From: Martinezella lusitana
Lineage (GTDB): Bacteria; Pseudomonadota; Alphaproteobacteria; Rhizobiales; Rhizobiaceae
Direction: 5' to 3'
NCBI RefSeq assembly: GCF_016901135.1
Contig: NZ_JAFEVL010000045.1
Location: 744,001-808,000, forward strand
DNA length: 64,000 bases
The notes beneath the pieces were generated by a model, which searched no databases, was not told where the DNA came from, and was given only the letters and a program-made list of their open reading frames with translations. The position numbers and the translations under genes are program-made. Of this stretch, positions 25,087-36,882 are shown piece by piece (the stretch's first letter is position 1; every line of letters begins with the position of its first letter).

Positions 25087-26988
25087 ATGCAACAGTGGAA
25101 GAAGCTTGCTTTCGGCGTCGCACTGGCCACGTTCGGCCTCATCGCGGCAGCCAAGGCTCAGGATTATACTGCCTTGCCACGCAAGGAGACGCTGATCGTC
25201 GAGAATCCGGAAGGAACGATCAAGAATCCCGGCTGGTTCAACGCCTGGGTCAATGGCGGCGGCGGTGTCTCGACCGGTCTGCAGCAGCTGACCATGGACA
25301 CGCTGTGGTACATCGACCCCGAAAAGGGGTTGGGTGGTTCTGCCTGGGACAATTCGCTTGCATCCGACAAGCCGCAATACAATGACGACTTCACACAGAT
25401 GACGGTGAAGCTGCGCAAGGGTCTCTACTGGAGCGACGGCGTCGAATTCACCGCTGACGATGTCGTCTACACCGTCAAGACGCAGATGGACCATCCGGGC
25501 ATGAACTGGAGCGCGGCTTTCTCGGTGCAGGTCGCAAGCGTCGAGGCGCCGGACCCATACACGGTCGTCTTCAAGCTGAAGAAGCCGAATTCGCGTTTCC
25601 ACGCCATCTTCACGGTGCGCTGGAACGGCGCCTGGATCATGCCGAAGCATGTCTTCGAAAAGGTTGCAGATCCCGTTCGCTATGATTTTGCCAACCCCAT
25701 CTCGCTCGGCCCCTATAAGCTGAAGGCCTTCGACCCGCAGGGCAAATGGTACACCTGGGAGAAGCGCGACGACTGGCAGCGCACCTCGCTTGCCCGCTTC
25801 GGCGAGCCCGCTCCGAAATATGTCAGCTATGTCGATCCAGGGCCGCCGGATAAGCGCACCATCGCCCAGCTCGAGCATAATCTCGATATCATTCACGACA
25901 ACACGCCCGAGGGCATGTTCACGCTGAAGGAGAAGTCGAAGACCGTCGATAGCTGGTTCCCCGGCTTCCCTTTCGCCCATCCTGATCCGACCCTGCCGGC
26001 CGTGATCTTCAACAATCAGGATTCGCTGTTTCAGAATGCTGATGTACGCTGGGCCCTGGCATTGCTCATCGATATCAAGGCGGTCGACATGGCAAGCTAT
26101 CGCGGCGCCGCGACGCTTTCCGCGCTCGGCGTTCCGCCGACGGCGATCGCCATGACGGACTATCAGGCGCCGCTGCAGGATTGGCTGAAGAACTTCGAAG
26201 TCGACACCGGCAAGCGCAAGATCAAGCCCTATGATCCGACGATCGGCCAGCAGATCGCCGATATCCTGCGCAAGCAACCAAAATACAAGGATCAGATCCC
26301 AACCGATCCGGCCGCCATCAGCGCCGCTTTTGGCTATGGCTGGTGGAAGCCCGATCCGCAGGCTGCTGCCGAACTGCTGGAAAAGGCCGGTTTCAAGAAG
26401 GTCGGCGGCAAGTGGATGACACCTGATGGCCAGCCCTTCAAGATCCGCCTGACGGTTGAGGGCGATACGCGCTCGGTCTTTACCCGTGCCGGTACCCTGA
26501 TCGCGCAGCAATGGGCGGCCTTCGGCATCGACTCCAAGGCGGCGCCGACCACAAATCTCTGGCAGGTGGGGCTACAGCCCGGCAACTATCAAGTCGCTAT
26601 CGCCTGGAGTGTGGAGACCTGGGGCGGGGATCCCGACCTATCGTTCTTCCTCGACAGCTGGCACTCGGAATTCGTTGCCAAGAAAGGTGAAAATCAGGCG
26701 CCACGCAACTGGCAGCGCTGGTCCAACCCGGAACTCGACAAGATCATCGAGAACATTCGCCAGGTGAGCGCCGATGATCCGAAGGGCGTCGAGCTCGGCA
26801 AGGACTATCTGAAGCTGGTCGCCCGCGAAATGCCGACCATCCCGCTGATGTCCTACAACGTCTTCACCTCGATGGATACGACCTACTGGAAGGGCTACCC
26901 GACCATCGCGGATCCCTACACCGACCCCGTTCCCAATTGGGCGAACTCCCGGTTGATGATGGTCAAGCTCAAGCCGGCGCAGCCGTAA
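25087..26988 (+). CDS. ABC transporter substrate-binding protein, family 5 (oligopeptide/oligosaccharide)
   Basis: Large periplasmic binding protein, 633 aa, with signal peptide MQQWKKLAFGVALATFGLIA ending near AKA. Family-5 features include MTVKLRKGLYWSDGVEFTAD, VVYTVKTQMDHPGMNW and a C-terminal ALALLIDIKAV segment. Although the family is named for peptides, members also bind oligosaccharides such as cellobiose or xylo- and arabino-oligosaccharides. Position directly after a cytoplasmic arabinofuranosidase supports the sugar role. GGGAGG lies upstream of the ATG. Confidence 0.9.
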   Translation: MQQWKKLAFGVALATFGLIAAAKAQDYTALPRKETLIVENPEGTIKNPGWFNAWVNGGGGVSTGLQQLTMDTLWYIDPEKGLGGSAWDNSLASDKPQYNDDFTQMTVKLRKGLYWSDGVEFTADDVVYTVKTQMDHPGMNWSAAFSVQVASVEAPDPYTVVFKLKKPNSRFHAIFTVRWNGAWIMPKHVFEKVADPVRYDFANPISLGPYKLKAFDPQGKWYTWEKRDDWQRTSLARFGEPAPKYVSYVDPGPPDKRTIAQLEHNLDIIHDNTPEGMFTLKEKSKTVDSWFPGFPFAHPDPTLPAVIFNNQDSLFQNADVRWALALLIDIKAVDMASYRGAATLSALGVPPTAIAMTDYQAPLQDWLKNFEVDTGKRKIKPYDPTIGQQIADILRKQPKYKDQIPTDPAAISAAFGYGWWKPDPQAAAELLEKAGFKKVGGKWMTPDGQPFKIRLTVEGDTRSVFTRAGTLIAQQWAAFGIDSKAAPTTNLWQVGLQPGNYQVAIAWSVETWGGDPDLSFFLDSWHSEFVAKKGENQAPRNWQRWSNPELDKIIENIRQVSADDPKGVELGKDYLKLVAREMPTIPLMSYNVFTSMDTTYWKGYPTIADPYTDPVPNWANSRLMMVKLKPAQP

Positions 26989-27003
26989 TTCTCCCGACCC
27001 CGG

Positions 27004-27065
27004 TGCGGCAATTGCCGCATCGGGCACCTTTCGCCGGACATTAGGCACGTCCGGCGAATCTTTTG
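27004..27065 (+). terminator. Tandem hairpins with T-rich tail between binding-protein and permease genes
   Basis: The first is a 16-base palindrome TGCGGCAATTGCCGCA (27004-27019). The second is TTCGCCGGAC (27030-27039) with GTCCGGCGAA (27049-27058), followed by TCTTTTG. The second looks like a genuine Rho-independent terminator inside the operon, so readthrough would set permease levels below those of the binding protein. Confidence 0.75.
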
Positions 27066-27104
27066 AATTGATGATGAAGCGCAAGCAGCAAGGAAGACGG
27101 CGTC

Positions 27105-28109
27105 ATGACGTCCTATCCAGTTTTCGTATTGAAGCGATTCGGTCAGTTCCTGCTCGTTGTCTTCCTTGGCATCTCCGCGACCTTCTTCATCACCCATATG
27201 ACGCCGATCGATCCCGTCGAGGAAAGCATCGGCGCGATACAGCAGATGGGGCAATCCGATCCACGTGCCGTCGAACTGATGCGTCAGTCCCTTCGTGAAC
27301 TCTACGGGCTCGAGGGCTCCGTCTGGCAGCAATATCTTCACTTCTGGGGCCGCCTTGCAACGGGCGATCTCGGGCCGTCGCTATCGGCATTTCCAACGCC
27401 GGTCTCCGCCATCATCATGAGGGCGCTGCCCTGGACCATCGGCCTGATGACCGTCGCGACGCTGTTCACATTTATCCTCGGCAACATGATCGGCGCGCTC
27501 GCGGGTTATTATCGCAAGAGCATGGCGCTCAAGGCCGTCAGCCTCGTCTTCATCGCCATGCAGCCGATACCCTATTACATCCTGGCCTTCGTGCTCATCA
27601 TCCTCTTCGGCTATATCTGGCCGATCCTGCCGATCAACGGCGGCTATGAGATGAACACCGATCTGCGGCTGTCCTTTGCGCTGGTGCTCGATATTCTGCG
27701 CCACTCCATCCTGCCGGCGCTGTCGCTGATCCTTGTGGGGACGGGCGGTTGGCTGATCGGGATGCGCGCGCTCGTCTCCAATATCATCACCGAGGACTAT
27801 GTCGTTTTCGCCGAGCTCGGCGGCGTGCCGAAGCGCAAGATCCTGCGCTCTTATATCGCCCGCAATGCCATGGTACCGCAGTTCACCGGCCTTGCCATGT
27901 CGCTCGGCGCCATCTTCAACGGCACCGTGATCACCGAAATCGTCTTCGGCTATCCCGGCATCGGCAATCTGTTGATCTCGGCCGTGCATGCCGGCGACTA
28001 CAGCCTCGTATTGGGGCTGAGCGCGCTGTCGATCGTCGGTGTCGCCGCGGCAGTCTTCATCATAGACATATTGGGTCCGCTGATCGACCCGCGCATCAAG
28101 GTGGAATAG
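27105..28109 (+). CDS. ABC transporter permease (DppB/OppB type)
   Basis: Inner-membrane permease, 334 aa, six transmembrane segments. It begins MTSYPVFVLKRFGQFLLVVF. ITEDYVVFAELGGVPKRKIL is the coupling loop and ITEIVFGYPGIGNLLISAVH the conserved C-terminal pore segment. It belongs to the importer encoded by 25087-30783. Confidence 0.93.
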   Translation: MTSYPVFVLKRFGQFLLVVFLGISATFFITHMTPIDPVEESIGAIQQMGQSDPRAVELMRQSLRELYGLEGSVWQQYLHFWGRLATGDLGPSLSAFPTPVSAIIMRALPWTIGLMTVATLFTFILGNMIGALAGYYRKSMALKAVSLVFIAMQPIPYYILAFVLIILFGYIWPILPINGGYEMNTDLRLSFALVLDILRHSILPALSLILVGTGGWLIGMRALVSNIITEDYVVFAELGGVPKRKILRSYIARNAMVPQFTGLAMSLGAIFNGTVITEIVFGYPGIGNLLISAVHAGDYSLVLGLSALSIVGVAAAVFIIDILGPLIDPRIKVE

Positions 28110-28112
28110 GCC

Positions 28113-28970
28113 ATGCTCACGATCGTTCGCGACCTTGCCCGCCAGAACACGGAGTTCCTCTTCGGTCTCATGCTGCTCGCTGTGATCGTCGGGCTCGTGA
28201 TCCTGTCCTACTTCTCGCCCTACGGTCCTTCCGACATCTATCTGCTGCCGCCCGACATGCCGCCCGATGGTCAATACTGGCTGGGAACGACCTCGCGCGG
28301 TCAGGACGTCTTCTGGCAGCTCACGACCGCTCTCAGAAATACCCTTTATTTCGGCATCGGCGTCGCCGTCCTGTCGCGCATCATCTCGCTGGTGGTGGGA
28401 CTGGTGGCGGGCTATGCCGGCGGCTTCGTCGATCGGGTGCTGATGGCGATCAATGACAGCATCATGGTCATTCCGCAGTTCCCGGTGCTGATCCTGTTCT
28501 ATTTCGTGCTGAAGGACGGAATGACCTGGACGGTGCTCATCGTCGTCATGGCCTCGCTCGGCTGGTCCTATGATGCCCGCCTGATCCGCTCGGTGGCGAT
28601 CAGCCTGAAGACGCGCCCCTTTACCACGCAGAGTGTCTATTCCGGCATGAGCATGCGCAAGATCCTTCTTGAGGAGCATCTGCCCTACGTGCTGCCGATC
28701 GTCTTCGCCACGACCATGAACAACATGATCTGGTCGATCGGCATGGAGATCACGCTCTCGGTGCTCGGCTTCACGGACATCGAGACGCCGACCATGGGCA
28801 TGATGATCTATTGGGCCAATGCGCATTCGGCGCTGATCGCCGGAACGTGGTGGTGGGTTGCCGCACCGGTCGCCGCCATCATCGTCCTGTTCCTGGCGCT
28901 CTTCCTGCTGTCGATGTCGATGAACGAATACAATGATCCGCGCAGTCGCTTGAACCGGATGGGGGGCTAG
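28113..28970 (+). CDS. ABC transporter permease (DppC/OppC type)
   Basis: Inner-membrane permease, 285 aa. WLGTTSRGQDVFWQLTTALR is the signature region of DppC-type subunits, and MSMRKILLEEHLPYVLPIVF resembles the coupling loop. Three bases separate it from the upstream permease gene and two from the downstream ATPase gene. Confidence 0.93.
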   Translation: MLTIVRDLARQNTEFLFGLMLLAVIVGLVILSYFSPYGPSDIYLLPPDMPPDGQYWLGTTSRGQDVFWQLTTALRNTLYFGIGVAVLSRIISLVVGLVAGYAGGFVDRVLMAINDSIMVIPQFPVLILFYFVLKDGMTWTVLIVVMASLGWSYDARLIRSVAISLKTRPFTTQSVYSGMSMRKILLEEHLPYVLPIVFATTMNNMIWSIGMEITLSVLGFTDIETPTMGMMIYWANAHSALIAGTWWWVAAPVAAIIVLFLALFLLSMSMNEYNDPRSRLNRMGG

Positions 28971-28972
28971 GG

Positions 28973-29956
28973 ATGGAGGCTGTGGTCGAGGTCACCAACC
29001 TCAAGGCCTATTATAGGGCCTTCCTCTATGGCATCGATCGCGAAGTGCGCGCGGTCGATGATGTCAGCCTGAGGATCGGTCGCGGTGAGATCTATGGTGT
29101 CGCCGGCGAATCGAGCAGCGGCAAGACGACATTGATCAAGACCATTGCCGGCGCCATCCGGCCGCCGCTTCGGGTGGTTTCGGGCTCGGTCAAGTTTCAC
29201 TTCAACGGTGCCACGCAGGATATCTACGCTATGGCGCCCGAGCAGCGGGCGGCGCTTAGGTGGCGGCATCTATCCTACATCATGCAGGGCTCGATGAACG
29301 TGCTCAATCCTGTCAGGCGCATCCGCCACTCGTTCACGGATTTTGCCTTTCGCCACATGAAGGTCGATCGCGCCGCCTTCTTCGATCGGGTCGCCGCTCA
29401 TCTGCAGCGCCTGAAACTCGATGCCGATCTCCTCAATGCCTATCCGCATGAATTGTCCGGCGGCATGCGCCAGCGCATGACGATTGCGCTCGCCACCATC
29501 CTGACGCCGGAATTCATCATCGCCGACGAGCCGACGACCGCGCTCGATGTCATCGTGCAGCGCGATGTCCTGCAGATGATCCGCGAGATCCAGCGCGAGA
29601 TGGGGTCCTCCTTCCTATTCGTCACCCATGACATGGGCGTGCATGCCGCCGTCTCCGACCGCATCGGCATCGTCTATGCCGGCCGGCTGGTCGAGGAGGC
29701 GCCGACGCGCAAGCTCTTTCATCTGCCGCTGCACCCCTATACGCAGCATCTGGTGGCGAGCTTGCCGCGGATCGGCGATCTCTCCACCCGTCCCTCGCTT
29801 GAGGGCAGGCCGCCCAATCTCGCCATGCCGCCGGAAGGGTGCCGTTTTCATCCGAGGTGTCCCAAGCGCATGGATATCTGCAGCCGCGAAGTGCCGCCAA
29901 TGGTGATGGTCGAGCCGGATCGGCGCGTTGCCTGTTTCGCCGTGACGGGAGGATAA
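28973..29956 (+). CDS. ABC transporter ATPase (DppD/OppD type)
   Basis: Cytoplasmic ATPase, 327 aa. Walker A is GESSSGKTT, the signature [14 protein letters not shown] and Walker B EFIIADEPTTALD. The C-terminal oligopeptide-ATPase extension has CRFHPRCPKRMDIC, whose cysteines bind an Fe-S cluster in some DppD/OppD relatives. It pairs with the next ATPase. Confidence 0.93.
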   Translation: MEAVVEVTNLKAYYRAFLYGIDREVRAVDDVSLRIGRGEIYGVAGESSSGKTTLIKTIAGAIRPPLRVVSGSVKFHFNGATQDIYAMAPEQRAALRWRHLSYIMQGSMNVLNPVRRIRHSFTDFAFRHMKVDRAAFFDRVAAHLQRLKLDADLLNAYPHELSGGMRQRMTIALATILTPEFIIADEPTTALDVIVQRDVLQMIREIQREMGSSFLFVTHDMGVHAAVSDRIGIVYAGRLVEEAPTRKLFHLPLHPYTQHLVASLPRIGDLSTRPSLEGRPPNLAMPPEGCRFHPRCPKRMDICSREVPPMVMVEPDRRVACFAVTGG

Positions 29957-29958
29957 AG

Positions 29959-30783
29959 TTGAGCGACCTGCTTTCACTCTCGCATGTCACCAAGGTTTAC
30001 CGTCAGGGCGGTATGCTCAGCCGTCGTCACATCACGGCTGTTCGCGATGTCAGCCTGACGCTCGGCGAAGAGCCGGAAATCCTTTCCATCGTCGGCGAAT
30101 CCGGTTCGGGCAAATCAACCATCGCGGCGATGATCCTTGGCCAGACGGCCCCGACCGAGGGCAGTCTGAATTTTCGCGGGCGGCCGGTTGCCGTTCATGG
30201 AAGAGTTGAGCGACGCGCCTTCATGCGCGAAGTTCAACCAGTACTTCAAAACCCGTTCGAGGCGTTCAATCCACTTAAGAGGGTCGATCGCTATCTTTTT
30301 GAAACAGCGCGAAATTTCGCGCCGGATGGCAAGCGGCCGAGCCGCGCCGAAGTCGAGCGCATGGCGGATGCGGCGCTCGCCCATATCGGCTTGACGCTTG
30401 CCGAAGTGAAGGGGCGGTTTCCGCATGAATTGTCGGGCGGTCAGCTGCAGCGAACCGCCATTGCGCGTGCGCTCATCCCGCAACCCAGGCTGCTGGTCGC
30501 AGACGAGCCCGTCTCCATGGTCGACGCCTCCCTTAGAATGGCGATCGTCAATCTCTTCAGCCAGCTGAAGAAGGAACTTGGCCTGTCGATCATCTACATC
30601 ACCCATGATCTTGCGACGGCCTATTACATCAGCGACCGCATCATCATCATGAAGAAGGGCGAGATCGTTGAAGAAGGCGGCGCGCGCGCCGTTCTCGACA
30701 ACCCGCAGCATCCCTATTCGCGGGCCTTGAAGGAGGCGGTCCTATCCGCCAGCCCGGATATGGAGCCAGCTTCGCTAGTGTGA
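29959..30783 (+). CDS. ABC transporter ATPase (DppF/OppF type)
   Basis: Cytoplasmic ATPase, 274 aa from a TTG start at 29959 with GGAGG six bases upstream; the upstream in-frame ATG would overlap the previous gene by 118 bases and is rejected. Walker A GESGSGKST, signature LSGGQLQRTAIARAL, Walker B LLVADEPVSM. It lacks the usual C-terminal oligopeptide extension. Last gene of the importer operon. Confidence 0.92.
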   Translation: MSDLLSLSHVTKVYRQGGMLSRRHITAVRDVSLTLGEEPEILSIVGESGSGKSTIAAMILGQTAPTEGSLNFRGRPVAVHGRVERRAFMREVQPVLQNPFEAFNPLKRVDRYLFETARNFAPDGKRPSRAEVERMADAALAHIGLTLAEVKGRFPHELSGGQLQRTAIARALIPQPRLLVADEPVSMVDASLRMAIVNLFSQLKKELGLSIIYITHDLATAYYISDRIIIMKKGEIVEEGGARAVLDNPQHPYSRALKEAVLSASPDMEPASLV

Positions 30784-30805
30784 TCCCACAGGCACGGGTT
30801 TGCTT

Positions 30806-31237
30806 TCAGCGCGCGATCCGCGTCGAAAGGATGATGGACGATAGCGTCCGCTCGACGCCGTCGATCTTGCCTATCTCATCGATCAGATGGTCGAGCTCGG
30901 AAATCGACGGAGCCGCGACGATGGCGATCAGATCGAAGGTACCGCTGACGGAGTGAAGCGTTGTCACCTCATGGATCGCATCCAGCGAAGCCGTTACTGC
31001 CGAGAGCGATTTCGGCGCAATGGTGATCAGAATGTGGGCGCGGATGAGACCTGAAAGATAGGCTTCCGACAGTCGAACGCCATAGCCCGCGATCACGCCT
31101 TCCCTCTCAAGCCGCTCGAGCCGGGCCTGAACCGTCGTTCGCGACAACGAGAGCATTTTAGCGAGTGTCGCCACGGGCATACGGGCATTCTGGCCGAGCA
31201 ATGCCAACAACTCCCTGTCCTTTTCCGTTACCTGCAT
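30806..31237 (-). CDS. Lrp/AsnC family regulator
   Basis: 143 aa. The HTH is LLALLGQNARMPVATLAKML and SLSRTTVQARLERLEREGVI; the RAM ligand domain follows with IHEVTTLHSVSGTFDLIAIV. AGGA precedes the ATG at 31237. It is divergent from the lysine 6-dehydrogenase candidate, which it probably controls in response to lysine. A matching Lrp gene next to lysDH is known in other alphaproteobacteria. Confidence 0.9.
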   Translation of the reverse strand: MQVTEKDRELLALLGQNARMPVATLAKMLSLSRTTVQARLERLEREGVIAGYGVRLSEAYLSGLIRAHILITIAPKSLSAVTASLDAIHEVTTLHSVSGTFDLIAIVAAPSISELDHLIDEIGKIDGVERTLSSIILSTRIAR

Positions 31238-31375
31238 CGCGATTCCTGCATTCTGCAAAATCAAAGCGTCATATTGACCAGATTTATACAACGAAACGCG
31301 TTTTTTGTCGCTATGAATCGTCCAGTCCTCGCCTACACTTATAAAAATCTTATCAATGAAATGCAGGGGATTTAT

Positions 31376-32479
31376 ATGAAAGACATAGTGGTCATCGGTG
31401 CAGGCAAGATCGGCGGAGCGATTGCTTTGATGCTGGCCGATACGGGCGATTACAAGGTTGTCGTCGTCGACCGCAGCCCGGAACAACTTTCCAAGGTCGA
31501 TCGTCACCCTGCGATTTCGACTGCGGCAGTCGATATTGCCGATCATGCTGGGCTGGTGGCTGTTCTGGCCGGGAAGTTCGCCGTGCTGTCGGCCGCACCC
31601 TTCCATTTGACCGGCGTTGTCGCCGAAGCGGCGCTCGAAGCGGACGTCCACTACCTCGATCTTACCGAGGATGTCGCCACGACGAAGAAGGTAGAGGAGC
31701 TGGCCCAGGGCGCACGCACCGCCTTCATCCCGCAATGCGGTCTGGCTCCAGGCTTCATCTCGATCGTCGCCAACGATCTCGCCAAGCGTTTCGATAGTCT
31801 CGACAGCGTGCGCATGCGGGTCGGCGCGCTGCCGCAGTATCCTTCCAATGCCCTGAACTACAATTTGACCTGGAGCACGGACGGCCTGATCAACGAGTAT
31901 ATCGAGCCGTGCGAAGCAATCGTCGAAGGCAAGCTCGTGACGGTGCCGGCCATGGAAGAGAGAGAGGAATTCTCCCTCGACGGCATCACCTATGAGGCTT
32001 TCAACACCTCCGGTGGCCTCGGAACGCTCGCCAAGACGCTCGCTGGTCGCGTGCGCACGATGAACTACCGCACGATCCGCTACCCCGGCCATCAGGCCAT
32101 CATCAAGGCGCTCTTGAACGATCTGAACCTCAGGAATCGCCGCGATGTGCTGAAGGATCTGTTCGAAAACGCGCTGCCTGCCACCATGCAGGATGTGGTC
32201 GTCGTCTTCGTCACCGTCTGCGGCTGGCGCGATGGTCGGTACATGCAGGAAACCTACGCCAACAAGGTCTATGCGGGCGTCGTTGCCGGCAAAAGGATGA
32301 GCGCTATCCAGATCACCACCGCTGCCGGCATTACGACCGTGCTCGATCTGCTTTCGCATGGCAGGCTTCCCACCCAGGGCTTCGTCCGCCAGGAGGAAAT
32401 CGATCTCGGCGACTTCCTGGCCAATCGCTTCGGTCAGGTCTACGGCCTTGAGAAGCTCAGGGTGAGAGAAGCTGTCTAA
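31376..32479 (+). CDS. lysDH: L-lysine 6-dehydrogenase candidate (saccharopine dehydrogenase family)
   Basis: Cytoplasmic NAD(P)-dependent enzyme, 367 aa. The Rossmann start MKDIVVIGAGKIGGAIALML carries GxGxxG; CGLAPGFISIVANDLAKRF and the C-terminal half match the saccharopine-dehydrogenase-like fold. Two activities are possible: saccharopine dehydrogenase or lysine 6-dehydrogenase (lysine to 2-aminoadipate 6-semialdehyde). The size, the absence of a partner lysine-ketoglutarate reductase gene here and the nearby ALDH7 gene favour the latter, as characterised in Agrobacterium. The start at 31376 has AGGGGA upstream; an earlier in-frame start would overlap the promoter region. Confidence 0.8.
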   Translation: MKDIVVIGAGKIGGAIALMLADTGDYKVVVVDRSPEQLSKVDRHPAISTAAVDIADHAGLVAVLAGKFAVLSAAPFHLTGVVAEAALEADVHYLDLTEDVATTKKVEELAQGARTAFIPQCGLAPGFISIVANDLAKRFDSLDSVRMRVGALPQYPSNALNYNLTWSTDGLINEYIEPCEAIVEGKLVTVPAMEEREEFSLDGITYEAFNTSGGLGTLAKTLAGRVRTMNYRTIRYPGHQAIIKALLNDLNLRNRRDVLKDLFENALPATMQDVVVVFVTVCGWRDGRYMQETYANKVYAGVVAGKRMSAIQITTAAGITTVLDLLSHGRLPTQGFVRQEEIDLGDFLANRFGQVYGLEKLRVREAV

Positions 32480-32504
32480 GCCGAAGTCATTGCTTACTAA
32501 ACAA

Positions 32505-32534
32505 GTGGCGTCCTGACGGGCGCCACATTCGTTT
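32505..32534. terminator. Weak bidirectional terminator-like hairpin
   Basis: GTGGCG (32505-32510) pairs with CGCCAC (32521-32526), extended by imperfect CC/GG pairs, in the 66-base gap between two convergent genes. ATTCGTTTT follows on the plus strand and TTGTTTAG on the minus strand. Confidence 0.5.
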
Positions 32535-32545
32535 TGGCGACGAAG

Positions 32546-35319
<2,774 letters not shown>

Positions 35320-35380
35320 CTCATAACTCCACTTGTCTCTGATCCGGGCCTGCGGCGCGACCTTAGGAGGCCGCGTAGTG

Positions 35381-36778
35381 TCACTCGGCTGCGTCTTGTT
35401 GGAATAGTGCCCGGAGGCACGCGTCGATCGATGCCTGCTCGATGCCGGCATAATGGTCGAATTCGTTCAGGACCTTCATTCCAAGGTCGGCTTCGAACCG
35501 CTTCTGGTTCGGGCTGGCGACGAAATCCTGCTGGGCAGTGTCGCCGAGGTTGGATTGGAATATGCCGGCGGCACTCACGGGCAGGAAGTCTTCGTAGACG
35601 ATCGGGTCGAATTGGATGAGGCCTTCGGCGATCAATGTCTCAAGGTCGGCGTGGCCTATCGCCCCCGCTGCCTCGCCCTTTGCTGTCAGAGAGTAGGCGA
35701 AATAGCCGAGGCCCTCGGCGCGGATGGACGACCAATCGTCGGGGAATTCGGCAAAGCCCCGCGCGAGCGCGGCCTCATAATCCCTTGCATTCGATCCGTC
35801 GGCCGCAGGCCGCACGATCTTGCGCGACTGTTCGAGCAGACGGTCATAGAGCGCACGGCCCTTGGGCGTGAGCGCAATGCCTCGCTGCTCGATCTCGCCG
35901 AAGCGGGCCGTGTGCGAGCCGGTTTCCCAGACGCCGTCGGCATTGCGGAAGGAGACGGGCTCTTCGAGCGCCTTGAACGAGGTCTGGCGCAGCAGGATCG
36001 GGCAGGCGCGTGTCGGCGGGCCTTCGACGATAGCCTTGGGCGCGATGCCGTAATTGGGCATCAGCGCCTGCACTCGATCGATATCCAGCGTGCGCGGCGT
36101 CAGATGGTTGATGTGCGGCCCCTTGAACGACACGACGTCAGCGATCAGGCGATGTGCGTCATGAAGGCGCTCGTACATGGCGGCATCGACATTGGCCTCG
36201 TCGTGCCAGCGGAAGGTCTCCAGCACTTCGTCCACGAAATGGCTGGCATCGTCCATATTCAGGCCACCGTCGCGTTCGGCCTTCTCGGTGAGTGCGATGG
36301 CGCGCTCGGTGAATATCCGGCGCTTTAAGAGGATCTGGGCTGCTTCCTCGCGCAGGTCTTCGTCGGCGATGAGGTCGAGCCGCAGCAGCGAAGTGAAGAC
36401 TCGGAAGGGGTTGCGCTTCAGTTCAGCGTCGCCGATCGGCCGGAATGCCGTTGAATGTACCGGCACTCCGGCGGTCGAAAGGTCGTAATAGCCGACGGGA
36501 TGCATGCCCATGACAGCGAATACGCGCGCCATGATTGCGAGTTCCGCCGCCGTCCCGAGCCGGATCGCGCCATGCCGTTCCTCGGAAATGCGGTTGAGAT
36601 AGTCGGTCGCCTTCAGACGTTCCTTCAATGCCGGCTGCGCCGTCAGCGTTTCGTCGTTGACGCGGGCCACCAGCTCCATGAGCGTGCCATAGGCGGGAAC
36701 TTCCTCGCGATACATGGCGGACAGGGCGGCCGAAAAGGCGCTGCGAATATCACTGGCCGAGACGTGATCAGACTTCAT
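35381..36778 (-). CDS. hglS: 2-Oxoadipate dioxygenase/decarboxylase (HglS, DUF1338)
   Basis: Fe(II)-dependent enzyme of the YdcJ/DUF1338 family, 465 aa, converting 2-oxoadipate to 2-hydroxyglutarate and CO2 in lysine catabolism. Expected metal residues are visible: His69 (EERHGAIRLG), the His in GPHINHLTPRT and a Glu in TARFGEIEQRG. Arg73 is the substrate-binding position. Length matches the Pseudomonas enzyme. First gene of its operon and divergent from a LysR regulator. Confidence 0.92.
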   Translation of the reverse strand: MKSDHVSASDIRSAFSAALSAMYREEVPAYGTLMELVARVNDETLTAQPALKERLKATDYLNRISEERHGAIRLGTAAELAIMARVFAVMGMHPVGYYDLSTAGVPVHSTAFRPIGDAELKRNPFRVFTSLLRLDLIADEDLREEAAQILLKRRIFTERAIALTEKAERDGGLNMDDASHFVDEVLETFRWHDEANVDAAMYERLHDAHRLIADVVSFKGPHINHLTPRTLDIDRVQALMPNYGIAPKAIVEGPPTRACPILLRQTSFKALEEPVSFRNADGVWETGSHTARFGEIEQRGIALTPKGRALYDRLLEQSRKIVRPAADGSNARDYEAALARGFAEFPDDWSSIRAEGLGYFAYSLTAKGEAAGAIGHADLETLIAEGLIQFDPIVYEDFLPVSAAGIFQSNLGDTAQQDFVASPNQKRFEADLGMKVLNEFDHYAGIEQASIDACLRALFQQDAAE

Positions 36779-36808
36779 GGGCGAACTCTTCCTGAAAGGC
36801 TATATCAT

Positions 36809-36823
36809 TCCTATCTCGCAGGA
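36809..36823. promoter_or_regulatory. Candidate LysR binding site upstream of hglS
   Basis: TCCTATCTCGCAGGA is a small inverted repeat (TCCT with AGGA, seven-base centre) in the hglS-LysR divergent region. Shape fits a LysR box but it is short and unproven. Confidence 0.3.
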
Positions 36824-36882
36824 TATCTCTTGTCCGGCGGCTGGTCTTGTGAGAGAAAATTCTAACTTGATGCTGAAATGGA

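Noticed and set aside
24835-26511. Long minus-strand frame (558 aa) opposite the family-5 binding-protein gene
   Set aside because: Antisense to a well-supported gene and without domain character.
27381-28826. Long minus-strand frame (481 aa) opposite the two permease genes
   Set aside because: Extremely His/Asp/Arg-rich, as expected from reading the complement of hydrophobic permease codons.
31238-32359. N-terminal extension of the Lrp gene across the lysine dehydrogenase gene
   Set aside because: Lrp proteins are about 150 aa and the ATG at 31237 has a ribosome-binding site. The extension is antisense to lysDH.
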